A stretch of DNA of 64,000 bases, from contig NZ_BLLN01000005.1 of assembly GCF_011170125.1 (NCBI RefSeq), forward strand, positions 496,001-560,000, written 5' to 3'. The notes below the pieces were generated by a model. It was not told the DNA's origin. It searched no databases and saw nothing but the letters and a program-made list of their open reading frames with translations. Below are positions 25,933 to 34,867 of the stretch, in pieces. Each line of letters opens with the position of its first letter. The stretch's first letter is position 1. This DNA comes from Streptomyces diastaticus subsp. diastaticus (GTDB lineage Bacteria > Actinomycetota > Actinomycetes > Streptomycetales > Streptomycetaceae). The translations under genes and the position numbers were made by a program.

Positions 25933-27513
25933 TCACCGGGCGGCGAGGGCGGGGCGCCGGGGCCGGCCGCGCAGCGGTTCGGCCAGCTCCGCCAGCGCCC
26001 GTTCCAGCCCGTGCAGGTGGGCGAGGGCCGGTTCGTCGGCTGCCGGGCGGGCCGGGTGCCTCGGCGGTCCGGTCACGGTCGTCCCGTTGACGGTGAGGGC
26101 GCGCACGGCGGCCTCCACGCGGGCACAGGCCACGGTCAGGCGCTCGGTGCGGGAACCCTCGGGGCCGGCGGCGACGGAGGCGAGGCCGCGCGCCTCCCGG
26201 CCGCAGGCGTCGAGCAGCGCGAGCACCCGGCGGGCCCGGGTCCTGCGGTGCCCGAGCGGGCTCAGCGGGTGGACGAGCGGCGCGACGGAGAGGCGTACGC
26301 GCCCCAGCAGGACCTCCAGTTCGGCGACGCGGCCGGCGGGATCGGCGGTCGGGGAACCCGCGAGCCGGCCGGCCGCCTCGACGGCGCAGAGGTGGACGCA
26401 GTGCAGGGTGCGCCGGATCCAGGCGTCGGTGGTCGCGTGCGTGGTCACGGGCAGGACGAGGAGCACGGCCAGCGCGGCTCCGGCGGCGCCCGCGAGGGTC
26501 TCCAGGAGACGCAGCGCCAGCAGGCCGGAGTCGACGGTGCCGAGCGTTCCGTAGAGGACACCGACCAGGACGGTGACGAAGAAGATCATCCAGCTGTAGG
26601 AGACGGCGGCCACGTAGAAGATCCCGGCGACGCAGAGGGCCACCAGGACGGCCGCCGCGGCCGGCTCGCCGTGGAGCGGGACGGCGACGCCGAGGCCGGC
26701 GACGACGCCCGCGGCGGTCCCGAGGACCCGCCGGAAGCCGCGGACCAGCGTCTCGCCGCGCGAGGCGGTGTTGACGAAGATCCACCAGACGGTCCCGACG
26801 GCCCAGTACCAGCGCTCGTGGGACAGCGCCTGGCCTGCGGCGAGCGCCAGCCCGCCCGCCACCGTCGCCTGCACCGCCTGCCGGGTCGTGGGGCGGCGGA
26901 GGCGGCGGCCGCCGAGCGGCGCGGGGGCGGGCCGGGGCGCGGGCAGGCGCCGCTCGTAGCACCAGAGGCCGAAGCGGACCGCCGACGAGGTGAGCAGGGC
27001 CAGGGCGACAGCGGCGTACAACCCGGGCAGCTGGGCGGGGACGGCGTGCAGGAACTGCGCCAGGAAGAAGCACATGAAGGCGAAGATGCCCAGCGCGTTG
27101 CCGCGCGGGCCCCACCGGCGGGCGTACACGCCGAGCCCGACCACGGCGAGGAAGGCCAGGTCGCGCGGGAGCGGCCGGTCGTGGAGCAGCACCGCCAGCG
27201 CCAGGACGGGACAGCCGGCCGCGGGCAGCAGCGCGGTGGTGAGAGCCTGGCCGCGCACGGTCGGGTCGGCCACGGTGAACAGGGCGAGGAGCGCGGCGAG
27301 TCCCCCGGCGACGGCCATGGTCAGCGACTGCCCGGCCGTCCCGGAGACGGTCGCCGCCAGCCCGATGCCCAGCACCGCCCGCCCCGCGCCGCGCAGCCGC
27401 AGCAAGCCCGGGTCGGGGGCGACGAACATCCCGGTCAGTGTCGTGCCGAGCGAACCGGCCACACCGGCTCCCCGGCTCGTCGCCCGGCCCGCACCGCTCT
27501 TCGTCCGCTCCAC
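25933..27513 (-). CDS. FUSC family membrane protein (second copy)
   Basis: A 526-residue protein with two groups of membrane helices and a helical soluble tail. The second group contains the family pattern ERWYWAVGTVWWIFVNTASRGET and RGFRRVLGTAAGVVAGLGVA. GTG 27513 is chosen as start: the frame is open far upstream but lacks coding character there. Likely an exporter of organic acids or aromatic compounds. It is divergent from an AsnC-type regulator, with a strong inverted repeat between them. Confidence 0.83.
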   Translation of the reverse strand: MERTKSGAGRATSRGAGVAGSLGTTLTGMFVAPDPGLLRLRGAGRAVLGIGLAATVSGTAGQSLTMAVAGGLAALLALFTVADPTVRGQALTTALLPAAGCPVLALAVLLHDRPLPRDLAFLAVVGLGVYARRWGPRGNALGIFAFMCFFLAQFLHAVPAQLPGLYAAVALALLTSSAVRFGLWCYERRLPAPRPAPAPLGGRRLRRPTTRQAVQATVAGGLALAAGQALSHERWYWAVGTVWWIFVNTASRGETLVRGFRRVLGTAAGVVAGLGVAVPLHGEPAAAAVLVALCVAGIFYVAAVSYSWMIFFVTVLVGVLYGTLGTVDSGLLALRLLETLAGAAGAALAVLLVLPVTTHATTDAWIRRTLHCVHLCAVEAAGRLAGSPTADPAGRVAELEVLLGRVRLSVAPLVHPLSPLGHRRTRARRVLALLDACGREARGLASVAAGPEGSRTERLTVACARVEAAVRALTVNGTTVTGPPRHPARPAADEPALAHLHGLERALAELAEPLRGRPRRPALAAR

Positions 27514-27695
27514 CGTGCGCGTCCACCCCTCTCCGAGACCGGCACCGCGGGCACCGGTCGGCCTTACGGCATCGAAAAGGCGCCGCCGGCCAAGACGGCT
27601 TCCTCGCCGCCCGGGCACGCCGCGGCGCCAGTTGGACAACCAGAGAAGCATCCCGCCTGGCAGTGGCTCAACCGGAGTCCGGAGCAGTGGGCCAT

Positions 27696-27726
27696 TGGTA
27701 CAGTGTGGACGGGAAAGCCTGTACCA
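27696..27726. promoter_or_regulatory. Candidate AsnC/Lrp operator between FUSC and the regulator gene
   Basis: Perfect 8-bp inverted repeat TGGTACAG / CTGTACCA with a 15-nt spacer, ending 18 nt before the regulator start. The spacing between arm centres is about two helical turns, as expected for a dimeric regulator. Confidence 0.5.
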
Positions 27727-27744
27727 CGAGGAGGCCAACGGACC

Positions 27745-28212
27745 ATGGCGGTCGACGAGCTGGACACCCGCATCCTCACGCTGCTGCTGGAGCGGCCGCG
27801 GACCAGCGTGCGCGAGTACGCGCGCCTGCTCGGCGTGGCCCGGGGCACCCTCCAGGCCCGGCTGGACCGGATGGAACGGGACGGCGTCATCACCGGCACC
27901 GGGCCCACCCTCTCCCCGGCGGCGCTCGGCCATCCGGTGCTGGCCTTCGTCCACGTGGAGGTGACACAGGGCCGCCTCGACGAGGTCGGGGACGCGCTGG
28001 CCGAGGTGCCGGAGATCATCGAGGCCTTCTCGATCACCGGCGGCGGCGACCTGCTCACCCGGGTCGCCGCGCGGGACAACGCGCACCTGGAGGACGTCAT
28101 CCAACAGCTCATCAGCCTCCCCGGGGTGGTGCGGACCCGTACCGAGGTGGCGCTGCGGGAGAGGGTGGCGCACCGGGTGCTGCCGCTGGTCGCCTCCGTC
28201 GGCCGGAGGTGA
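27745..28212 (+). CDS. Lrp/AsnC family transcriptional regulator
   Basis: A 155-residue regulator: helix-turn-helix ELDTRILTLLLERPRTSVREY with recognition helix RGTLQARLDRMERDGVI, then the ligand-binding RAM domain with VHVEVTQGRLDEV, FSITGGGDLLTRVAARD and VVRTRTEVALRERV. The ATG at 27745 has GAGGAGG upstream. Lrp/AsnC proteins respond to amino acids or related ligands and regulate divergent transporters; here the FUSC gene is the obvious target. Confidence 0.92.
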   Translation: MAVDELDTRILTLLLERPRTSVREYARLLGVARGTLQARLDRMERDGVITGTGPTLSPAALGHPVLAFVHVEVTQGRLDEVGDALAEVPEIIEAFSITGGGDLLTRVAARDNAHLEDVIQQLISLPGVVRTRTEVALRERVAHRVLPLVASVGRR

Positions 28213-28249
28213 CCCGGACGGCGGGACCGCCTTCTGCCATGCTGGGGCC

Positions 28250-28951
28250 ATGGCGAACGTGACCGAGGCCGCGCTCCCGGCGGTCGTCCTCGATCTGGAC
28301 GGCACACTGGTGGACAGCGAACCCAACTACTTCGAGGCGGGCCGGGCCCTGCTGGAGGAGCACGGGGTCCCCGGCTTCACCTGGGCCGACCATGAGCGGT
28401 ACATCGGTGTCAGCACCCACGAGACGCTCGCCGACTGGCGGCGCCGGTACGGGCTCAGTGCCGCCCTGGACACCCTGGTGGCGGAGTTGGACGACCGCTA
28501 CCTCGCACTGGCCCGGGCCCACACGCCCGTCTTCGAGCAGATGACGCTGCTGGTGGAGCGGCTGCACCGGGCCGGGGTGCCGATGGCTGTCGCCTCCGGC
28601 TCCTCCGGTTCCGCGATCACGGCCGTCCTCGCCGCCACCGGCCTCGACGGCCTGGTGGGCCCGGCGGTCTCCGCCGAGGAGGTGCCCCGGGGCAAGCCCG
28701 CCCCGGACGTCTTCCTGGAGGCGGCCCGGCGACTGGGCGCGGCCCCCGTGGACTGCGTGGTGATCGAGGACGCCGAGCCGGGCGTGGCGGCGGCGCTGGC
28801 CGCACGGATGCGCTGCGTCGCGGTGCCCTCGGTCCCGGTCGCCCCCGACGACCCGGTCTTCTCCGCGGCGGGGCTGCTCTTCCCGGAGGGACAGGCGTCG
28901 TTCCGCGCGGCGGAGACGTACGACTGGATCATGCGCGTCCCGGCTGTCTGA
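28250..28951 (+). CDS. HAD family hydrolase (sugar-phosphatase / phosphomutase type)
   Basis: A 233-residue HAD-IA enzyme with motif I VVLDLDGTLVDSE, motif II AVASGSSG, motif III RGKPAPDVFLEAA and motif IV VVIEDAEPGVAAA. A helical cap follows motif I, as in phosphoglycolate phosphatase and beta-phosphoglucomutase. Substrate cannot be fixed. CATGCT lies 6 nt before the ATG without a ribosome site, so it may be leaderless despite following the AsnC gene by 37 nt. Confidence 0.9.
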   Translation: MANVTEAALPAVVLDLDGTLVDSEPNYFEAGRALLEEHGVPGFTWADHERYIGVSTHETLADWRRRYGLSAALDTLVAELDDRYLALARAHTPVFEQMTLLVERLHRAGVPMAVASGSSGSAITAVLAATGLDGLVGPAVSAEEVPRGKPAPDVFLEAARRLGAAPVDCVVIEDAEPGVAAALAARMRCVAVPSVPVAPDDPVFSAAGLLFPEGQASFRAAETYDWIMRVPAV

Positions 28952-28981
28952 GACCCCACCGCCGGCCCGGCCGTCGTCAGC

Positions 28982-30346
28982 TCACCGCTCGGGCGCCGGC
29001 GTGGCGTCGCCGTCGGCTGCCGCACCCTGATTCGCGGGCAGTTCCGCCTCCCTCCCGGCGTGCGGCAGGTGCGGCGGGGCTTCGGGGGCGGGCGGGGTCC
29101 GTCCGTCGTACCGGTAAGGGCCGAGCCCCCGGAAGAGGGCGGCGCAGAGCAGGCAGGCGGCGGCCAGGGCCAGCATCGCCGGGGTGTAGGAGCCGTGGCT
29201 CTCGCGGCTCACACCGATGGCGGTGGCGGCCACCGCCCCGCCGATCTGGAAGACGGAGAACGCGACGCCGTAGATCCGGCCGAAGGCCCGCCGCCCGAAG
29301 TAGCGGGGCACCAGATAGCTGAGCACGTCGAACTCGGCGCCGATCAGCATTCCGGCGAGTGCCGCCGCGAGCAGGGCCGCGGGGACGTTCGGCCCCGCCG
29401 CGAAGAGCAGCACGGCGCCGACACCGCCGAGCAGATGGACCGTCATGACCCGCGCCGCCGTGAACCGGTCCAGCAGCCAGCCGGTCACGATCCTGGCCAC
29501 CACGAGCGCGAGCCCGAGCGCGACGGGCACCAGGTTGGCGGTCCGCGGGGCGATCCCGGCGTCCAGCAGGAGCGGGATCTGGTGGACGACGACCCCCGTG
29601 CCGACCGCGCCGAGCAGCAGGAACGCGCCCAGGACGAGCCAGAACGGCCGCCGGGTCGCCGCCGCGCCCAGCGTGTCGCCGACTGCCTCGGCGCGTGCGG
29701 CGCGCGGGCTCGGCTCGACGAGGAGGAAGCAGGCAGCCGGGAGGGCCACGAGCGCGGTCGCGCCGAGACCGAGGAAGGCCGCCCGCCAGCCGAACGCGCC
29801 GATCAGCGCCGCCGCCAGGACGGGGACGAGCACGGTCCCCACGCCGATGCCGCAGTTGGCGACGCCCAGGGCGAGGCCCAGCCCGCGGTCGAACCAGCCG
29901 GCGGTGACGCGGAGGTAGGAGACCGGCCACAGCCCCGTGCCGCAGAGCGGGATGAGCACCCAGGCCGCGTAGAACACGGGCAGGCTGTCGGGCAGCAGGG
30001 ACATCGCCGCCAGGGCGAGCGCGAAGAACGGCGCGCTGCACAGGACCACCCGGCGGCCGCCGAACCGGTCGACCAGCACGCCCTGCACGGGGGAGACCAC
30101 GACGACGGTGAGGCTCAGGAGGGAGGCGCCCAGGCCGATGGCGGGGACGCCCCAGCCGAACTCCTGGTGCAGCGGGGCGATGAACATCCCGAAGGTCATC
30201 ACCGCGAGCACGCTGGGGCCGCAGGCGAGACCGAGCGCCGAGCCCACCGCCGTACGCCACCCCGCCGCCGGTCCGCCAGGAGGTGCGTCGGCCGTTCCGG
30301 CGCACACCGCCGCTTCCTCCGTCCGCTTCCGCTTCTCCGTCCGCAA
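28982..30346 (-). CDS. MFS transporter (oxalate/formate antiporter-like)
   Basis: A 454-residue major-facilitator permease with 12 predicted helices. The first cytosolic loop is VDRFGGRRVVLCS and the second half repeats it as LDRFTAARVM; FGMFIAPLHQEFGWG in helix 1 and YFGRRAFGRIYG near helix 10-11 are typical of the OFA family of carboxylate transporters. The TTG at 30346 is preceded by GAGGAGGG at proper spacing and is preferred over upstream in-frame codons. Substrate unknown. Convergent with the HAD gene. Confidence 0.88.
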   Translation of the reverse strand: MRTEKRKRTEEAAVCAGTADAPPGGPAAGWRTAVGSALGLACGPSVLAVMTFGMFIAPLHQEFGWGVPAIGLGASLLSLTVVVVSPVQGVLVDRFGGRRVVLCSAPFFALALAAMSLLPDSLPVFYAAWVLIPLCGTGLWPVSYLRVTAGWFDRGLGLALGVANCGIGVGTVLVPVLAAALIGAFGWRAAFLGLGATALVALPAACFLLVEPSPRAARAEAVGDTLGAAATRRPFWLVLGAFLLLGAVGTGVVVHQIPLLLDAGIAPRTANLVPVALGLALVVARIVTGWLLDRFTAARVMTVHLLGGVGAVLLFAAGPNVPAALLAAALAGMLIGAEFDVLSYLVPRYFGRRAFGRIYGVAFSVFQIGGAVAATAIGVSRESHGSYTPAMLALAAACLLCAALFRGLGPYRYDGRTPPAPEAPPHLPHAGREAELPANQGAAADGDATPAPER

Positions 30347-30537
30347 GGGCCGCCCTCCTCGGTTCCGCGTGGCGGGGTTCCGGCCCGCGCGACGCCCGTC
30401 GGGTCGTCCCGCCGTGCGGCGGGCGGGCGCCGCGACGATCCTGGCGCGGGGCGGCGCGGCGCACCGGCGAACACGCCGCCCGTCACCCGGACGTGGCACG
30501 CGCGCCCGTCAGGACCCGCGACGGCGCCGCCGCGCCG

Positions 30538-31596
30538 TCACGGGCGGCCGAGCACCACGGCACCGTGGAAGGGGTCCGAGGAGACGGCCGACATCTCCTC
30601 CAGCGCGGCATCGGCGACGGGCAGCAGGTGGGCGTCGACCCAGCTCTCCCCCCGGTCCGCCCCGGCCCACGGGTCGTCGACCACCAGGGCGCCGGGCACG
30701 GCGCCGTGGACGAGCACCCAGTGGGGCACGTCCCAGCCCTGCATCGCGGTGAGTGAAACGAGGAGCAGCACCTGCTCCCCCCGCCCGACGGCGCGTCGGA
30801 TCTCGTCACTGGAGAGCGGCCGGGCGTCGACCGGGACGCCGGTCTCCGCCGCTTCCGTCCGGGACACGCGCTGGAGGTCGGCGCGCCACTCCCGTTCGTC
30901 CTCCGTGAGGTGGTCGAGCAGAACGGGCCGGTCGGTGTCGAGGTGGACGCGGACCGGGCTGCCCGGCCAGGTGCGCCGCACCGCCACGCCCAGCCCGACC
31001 GGCTCGCAGACGGGGAAGTTGGTCGCGCCGCGCCACAGGGTCAGCTCGGCCCGCCGGCCGAGCGCCGCCTCCGGCAGGGTCCCCCTGTGGGCGTGGGCGA
31101 CCAGGGCCGTGACGGCGCCGCACGTGAAGTGCGTGGTCTGGCCGTAGTACGGGGGGCCGGTGACGGTGGCCCCGGCCAGCCAGCGGACGTACCCGGTCTC
31201 CGGTCCGGCCCCGTCGGCCACAGGCGGCGGGCGCAGTGGTGTGAATCCGGCGGCAGCGGCGTCCTCGGGGCGCGTCGTCCATCCCTCCCACTTGACCTGG
31301 GCGAGTCCGCGGTGCCGGGCGTGGGCGACGACGGCCTCGACGGCGGCCGGCACGTCGCCGACGGCGTCGACGATCTTCAGGTAGGAGGTGTGGGGGCGGG
31401 CCGTCACCAGCGCGGCAGCCCTCCACCGGCCGTCGTCGTCCGGTACGGCGACGAGGTGCGGTGCGTGGGCGGAGCGGTCGAGGGCGCGCCAGCGCTCCGG
31501 CACCTCTCCCCCGAGCGGCGCCAGCGCCGCCGGCGGGGCGTCGGACTGGAAGGGGACGACGACGCTCCGGGCGGTCGTTTCCCGAGGGGGCGGCAT
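30538..31596 (-). CDS. Peptidase C39-like protein in the iron-siderophore operon
   Basis: A 352-residue protein with a C-terminal papain-like C39 domain: YYGQTTHFTCGAVTAL holds the catalytic Gln and Cys (about residue 159), HWVLVHGAVPGALVVDDPW the His and Asp. The N-terminal 150 residues resemble a GNAT-like or substrate-binding part (HTSYLKIVDAVGDV). No signal peptide, so it is cytosolic. The ATG at 31596 has GGAG upstream. It is last in the operon after the siderophore permease, so it could process a peptide siderophore after uptake (inference). Confidence 0.78.
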   Translation of the reverse strand: MPPPRETTARSVVVPFQSDAPPAALAPLGGEVPERWRALDRSAHAPHLVAVPDDDGRWRAAALVTARPHTSYLKIVDAVGDVPAAVEAVVAHARHRGLAQVKWEGWTTRPEDAAAAGFTPLRPPPVADGAGPETGYVRWLAGATVTGPPYYGQTTHFTCGAVTALVAHAHRGTLPEAALGRRAELTLWRGATNFPVCEPVGLGVAVRRTWPGSPVRVHLDTDRPVLLDHLTEDEREWRADLQRVSRTEAAETGVPVDARPLSSDEIRRAVGRGEQVLLLVSLTAMQGWDVPHWVLVHGAVPGALVVDDPWAGADRGESWVDAHLLPVADAALEEMSAVSSDPFHGAVVLGRP

Positions 31597-31649
31597 TGCG
31601 GTGCTCCTGACGGGTCGAGGCGGGCGCAAGGAAGGGGTGGCGCACGGCG

Positions 31650-33749
31650 TCACGCGCGGGACCTGCGCAGCACTTGGACGAAGTACGGGGCTCCGACCAG
31701 GGCGATCATCAGGCCGGCCGGAAGCTGGGCGGGGGCCACGAGGGTGCGGCCGAGGGTGTCGGCGACGCACACCAGGACACCCCCGAGCAGCATCGCCACC
31801 GGGATCGCGCGACCGTGCCGGGCGCCCACCAGGGACCGGGCGAGGTGCGGGGCGACCAGCCCCACGAAGCCGACGACCCCGACGGCGACCACGCTGACCG
31901 CCGCCAGCACCGCGGCGACGGCCAGGGCGGCGACGCGAGTGCGCTGCACCTTGACGCCGACGATGCGCGGGGTGTCCTCGTCCACGGCGAGCAGGTCGAG
32001 CCGGCCCCGGATCGCGTACAGCGCGGGCAGCGCGAGCGCCAGGGCGACGGCGACCGGGACGACGTCGGGCAGAGTGCGGCCGTAGGTGGTGCCGGAGAGC
32101 CAGGTGAAGATCCGCGGTGTGTTGTACGGGTCGGCGCGCAGCAGCAGGAAGGTGGTGACGGAGGTGAGGGCGTAGCCGCAGCCGATGCCGATCAGCACGA
32201 ACCGGTCCGGCGCGAAACCGCCGCGCCAGGCAAGCAGGGCGATGACCGCGAAGGTGGCGAGTCCCGCCGCGACCGCGACCAGGATGAGCACCGGGCGTCC
32301 GCCGGGCAGCCCCGAGGTGACGACGGCCGCCGCGCCCAGTCCGGCGCCCGCCGTGATGCCGAGGACGCCCGGCTCGGCCAGCGGATTGCGGACCACGCCC
32401 TGCACGACGCATCCGGCCAGTCCGAGCGCGGCCCCGGCGAGGACGGCGGCGACCACGCGTGGCACCCGGTCGTCGAGCGCCTGCCCGATCAGCTCGGGGG
32501 CCGTCCCGCTGATCCAGAGCCCGAGGTCGCCGGTGCGCAGCCACAGGCTTCCCGCCAGCACGGCGACGAGGACCGCCCCGGCCAGGAGCAGCACCCCGCC
32601 GGAGACGACCAGGAGGAAGCCGCGGCGGGAGCGGGCGGCCACCTTCGCCACCGGGGGCTGCCGGACCGGGCCGGTGTCCCGCAGGCGCAGCGCGAGCACG
32701 ACGATCACCACGGCGCCGAGCAGCGCCGTGGGTACGCCGGTGGGGATGGCGGCGGCTCCGTCCGCGCCCTGGATCGCGCGCAGCAACGCGTCGGCGAGCA
32801 GGATCAGGAGCGCGCCGAGGAGTCCGGCCGCGGGCACCAGCAGGACGTGGCGGCCGAGCGCGCTGACCCGCCCGGCGATCAGCCGGGCCAGGACGGGGGC
32901 ACCGAGGCCGACGAAGGAGATCGGGCCGGCCAGGGTCACCGCGGTGCCGGTCAGCACGACCGCGCAGACCACCGCGGTGACCCGGGTGGCTCGGACCGGC
33001 ACGCCGAGGGTGGACGCGGCGTCGTCCCCGAGGTTCATCACGTCCAGCCGCCAGGACAGGGCCAGGGCGACCCCCAGCACCAGCGCCACCAAGGGCAGGG
33101 CGCGCGTCGAGGCGTCGATGTTCAGCTGCGCGAGCGAACCGCTGCCCCAGGCGAAGAGCCCGGTGGTGTTCTGGCCGAACAGGACGAGGAGCATCCCGGT
33201 CGCCGCGTCGAGGGCCATCGCCGTCGCTGATCCGGCCAGCACCAGGCGGGTTCCGGTGGTCCCCGCGGCCCGGCCGGCGAGGAGCAGGACGAGGGCGGCG
33301 GCGACCAGGCCGCCGGCGAGGGCCGCGGCGCCCGACGCCCACAGGGGGACGGTGAGGCCGAGGGCGGCGACCAGCGTCAGCGTGAAGTGGGCCCCGGCGG
33401 TGACCGCGAGCGTGTCGGGGGAGGCGAGCGCGTTGCGCGTGACGGACTGCAGGAGGGCCCCCGCGCAGCCGAGGGCGAAGCCCACCGCGACGCCCGCGAG
33501 CAGGCGCGGCAGCCGTGAGCCGGTGAGGATCTCCCCGACGGGCGCCCCGCCGGTCCGCTGTTCGCCGAGGAGGTGGCCCACCAGGTCGCCGAAGCCGACG
33601 CCCGAGGTGCCCTGCGTCAGGTGCCACAGGCCGGCCAGGACGGTGGCGAGGAGAAGGACGGCCAGGACGGCCACCCCGGCGGGCCCGCCGCCGCGCCCGG
33701 TGCGCGGCAGCGGGTCCGTCAGGGGGGCCGTGGTCCGGGTTGCACTCAC
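31650..33749 (-). CDS. Iron-siderophore ABC transporter permease, two FecCD domains fused
   Basis: A 699-residue permease made of two FecCD-family halves (about residues 25-350 and 370-699), each with ten or so helices, like FhuB of enteric bacteria. Repeated signatures are LPRLLAGVAVGFALGCAGAL with NALASPD in the first half and VPRVVAAVLAGAALGLAGCV with NPLAEPG in the second. The GTG at 33749 overlaps the stop of the binding-protein gene (GTGA). It forms the membrane channel for the ATPase at 34868 and lipoprotein at 33746. Confidence 0.92.
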   Translation of the reverse strand: MSATRTTAPLTDPLPRTGRGGGPAGVAVLAVLLLATVLAGLWHLTQGTSGVGFGDLVGHLLGEQRTGGAPVGEILTGSRLPRLLAGVAVGFALGCAGALLQSVTRNALASPDTLAVTAGAHFTLTLVAALGLTVPLWASGAAALAGGLVAAALVLLLAGRAAGTTGTRLVLAGSATAMALDAATGMLLVLFGQNTTGLFAWGSGSLAQLNIDASTRALPLVALVLGVALALSWRLDVMNLGDDAASTLGVPVRATRVTAVVCAVVLTGTAVTLAGPISFVGLGAPVLARLIAGRVSALGRHVLLVPAAGLLGALLILLADALLRAIQGADGAAAIPTGVPTALLGAVVIVVLALRLRDTGPVRQPPVAKVAARSRRGFLLVVSGGVLLLAGAVLVAVLAGSLWLRTGDLGLWISGTAPELIGQALDDRVPRVVAAVLAGAALGLAGCVVQGVVRNPLAEPGVLGITAGAGLGAAAVVTSGLPGGRPVLILVAVAAGLATFAVIALLAWRGGFAPDRFVLIGIGCGYALTSVTTFLLLRADPYNTPRIFTWLSGTTYGRTLPDVVPVAVALALALPALYAIRGRLDLLAVDEDTPRIVGVKVQRTRVAALAVAAVLAAVSVVAVGVVGFVGLVAPHLARSLVGARHGRAIPVAMLLGGVLVCVADTLGRTLVAPAQLPAGLMIALVGAPYFVQVLRRSRA

Positions 33750-34804
33750 TTCTTGTCGAGGACGTCGACGTACGCGTCGATCGCCTGGGCGCAGGAGCGG
33801 GGCCCGCCGGCGCCCCAGACCCGGGCCGGGAAGGAGTGCGCGCGGCCTTCCTTGACGGCCGGGATGCTCTTCCAGACCGGGTTCTTGCCGAGCGCCTCGA
33901 CGTATCCGCCGGCGCCTTCGTCGTTGGCGTGGAAGAGGTTGGCGTCACCGACCGCGGCGAGGCCCTCCACGTCGGTCTGGGCGAGGCCGTAGGAGGGGTC
34001 GACGCCGCCGTCGCCGTGGTCCTTGTCGACCTTCGCGTTCCAGGCGGGCTTCATGCCGAGTTCCTTGCCTATCTCGGTGAACAGGGCGCCGTCGCTGTAG
34101 GGGCGGATGGTGAGGTTGCCGCCCTGGAGCCAGCCGTCGAAGAAGAGGAAGTCCTTGGTCGGCAGCTCGGCGTCGGCGACCTTCTGCTTCGCCGTCGCGA
34201 GGTGCTCGTCGAACTCCTTCAGCACCTGCTCGGCGCGCTCGGTGCGCCCGGTGGCCTCGCCGATCATGCGGAACACCTCACGCATGTTCCCGATCGGGTC
34301 CTTCGGGTCCGCCCCGCGGGTGGCCATCACGGGGACGCCGCGCTTCTCCAGCTTGGCGATCATCTCGTCGTCGGCGTCGAACGCCTCCACGACGATGAGG
34401 TCGGGCTCGGCCGCGTAGAGGGTGTCGAGGTCGGGCTCCTCGCGGGTGCCGATGTCGGTGACCCCGTCGGGCAGCTTCTCCGCGCTGACCCAGGTGCTGT
34501 ACCCCTTGGCGTCGGAGACCGCGGTGGGGGTGACGCAGAGGGTCAGCGCGTCCTCGACCTGCTGCCATTCGAGGACGGCGATCCGCTCGGCGGGCCTGTC
34601 GAGTTCGACCGTGCGGCCGACGCCGTCCTCGAAGGAGACCGGCTTCGTCGAGGTGGCCGTGGTGTCGTCGGCGCAGCTCTCGGAGGCGGGGGCCGCGTCG
34701 GCGCTCGCGCCGGCCTTGTCGACCTCGGTCGTGCCGCAGGCCGTGGCCAGCAGGAGGGCGAGCCCGGTGGTGGCTGACGCCGCCAGGCGACGGGCACGGT
34801 TCAT
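33746..34804 (-). CDS. Iron-siderophore ABC transporter substrate-binding lipoprotein
   Basis: A 352-residue FepB/FecB-type periplasmic-binding-fold lipoprotein. Signal peptide with lipobox LLATAC near residue 23, then VELDRPAERIAVLEW, LDTLYAAEPDLIVVE and a C-terminal RVWGAGGPRSCAQAIDAYVDVL helix. The acid in the hinge and the arginine in RVWG suit binding of a ferric hydroxamate or carboxylate complex. Second gene of the operon, overlapping the permease gene by 4 bp. Confidence 0.92.
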   Translation of the reverse strand: MNRARRLAASATTGLALLLATACGTTEVDKAGASADAAPASESCADDTTATSTKPVSFEDGVGRTVELDRPAERIAVLEWQQVEDALTLCVTPTAVSDAKGYSTWVSAEKLPDGVTDIGTREEPDLDTLYAAEPDLIVVEAFDADDEMIAKLEKRGVPVMATRGADPKDPIGNMREVFRMIGEATGRTERAEQVLKEFDEHLATAKQKVADAELPTKDFLFFDGWLQGGNLTIRPYSDGALFTEIGKELGMKPAWNAKVDKDHGDGGVDPSYGLAQTDVEGLAAVGDANLFHANDEGAGGYVEALGKNPVWKSIPAVKEGRAHSFPARVWGAGGPRSCAQAIDAYVDVLDKK

Positions 34805-34867
34805 GGAAGGATCCTCTTTCTGTTCGATGCGGGGGGGCGGGGCACTGGGCGGCGGCGGGGCGCCGCG

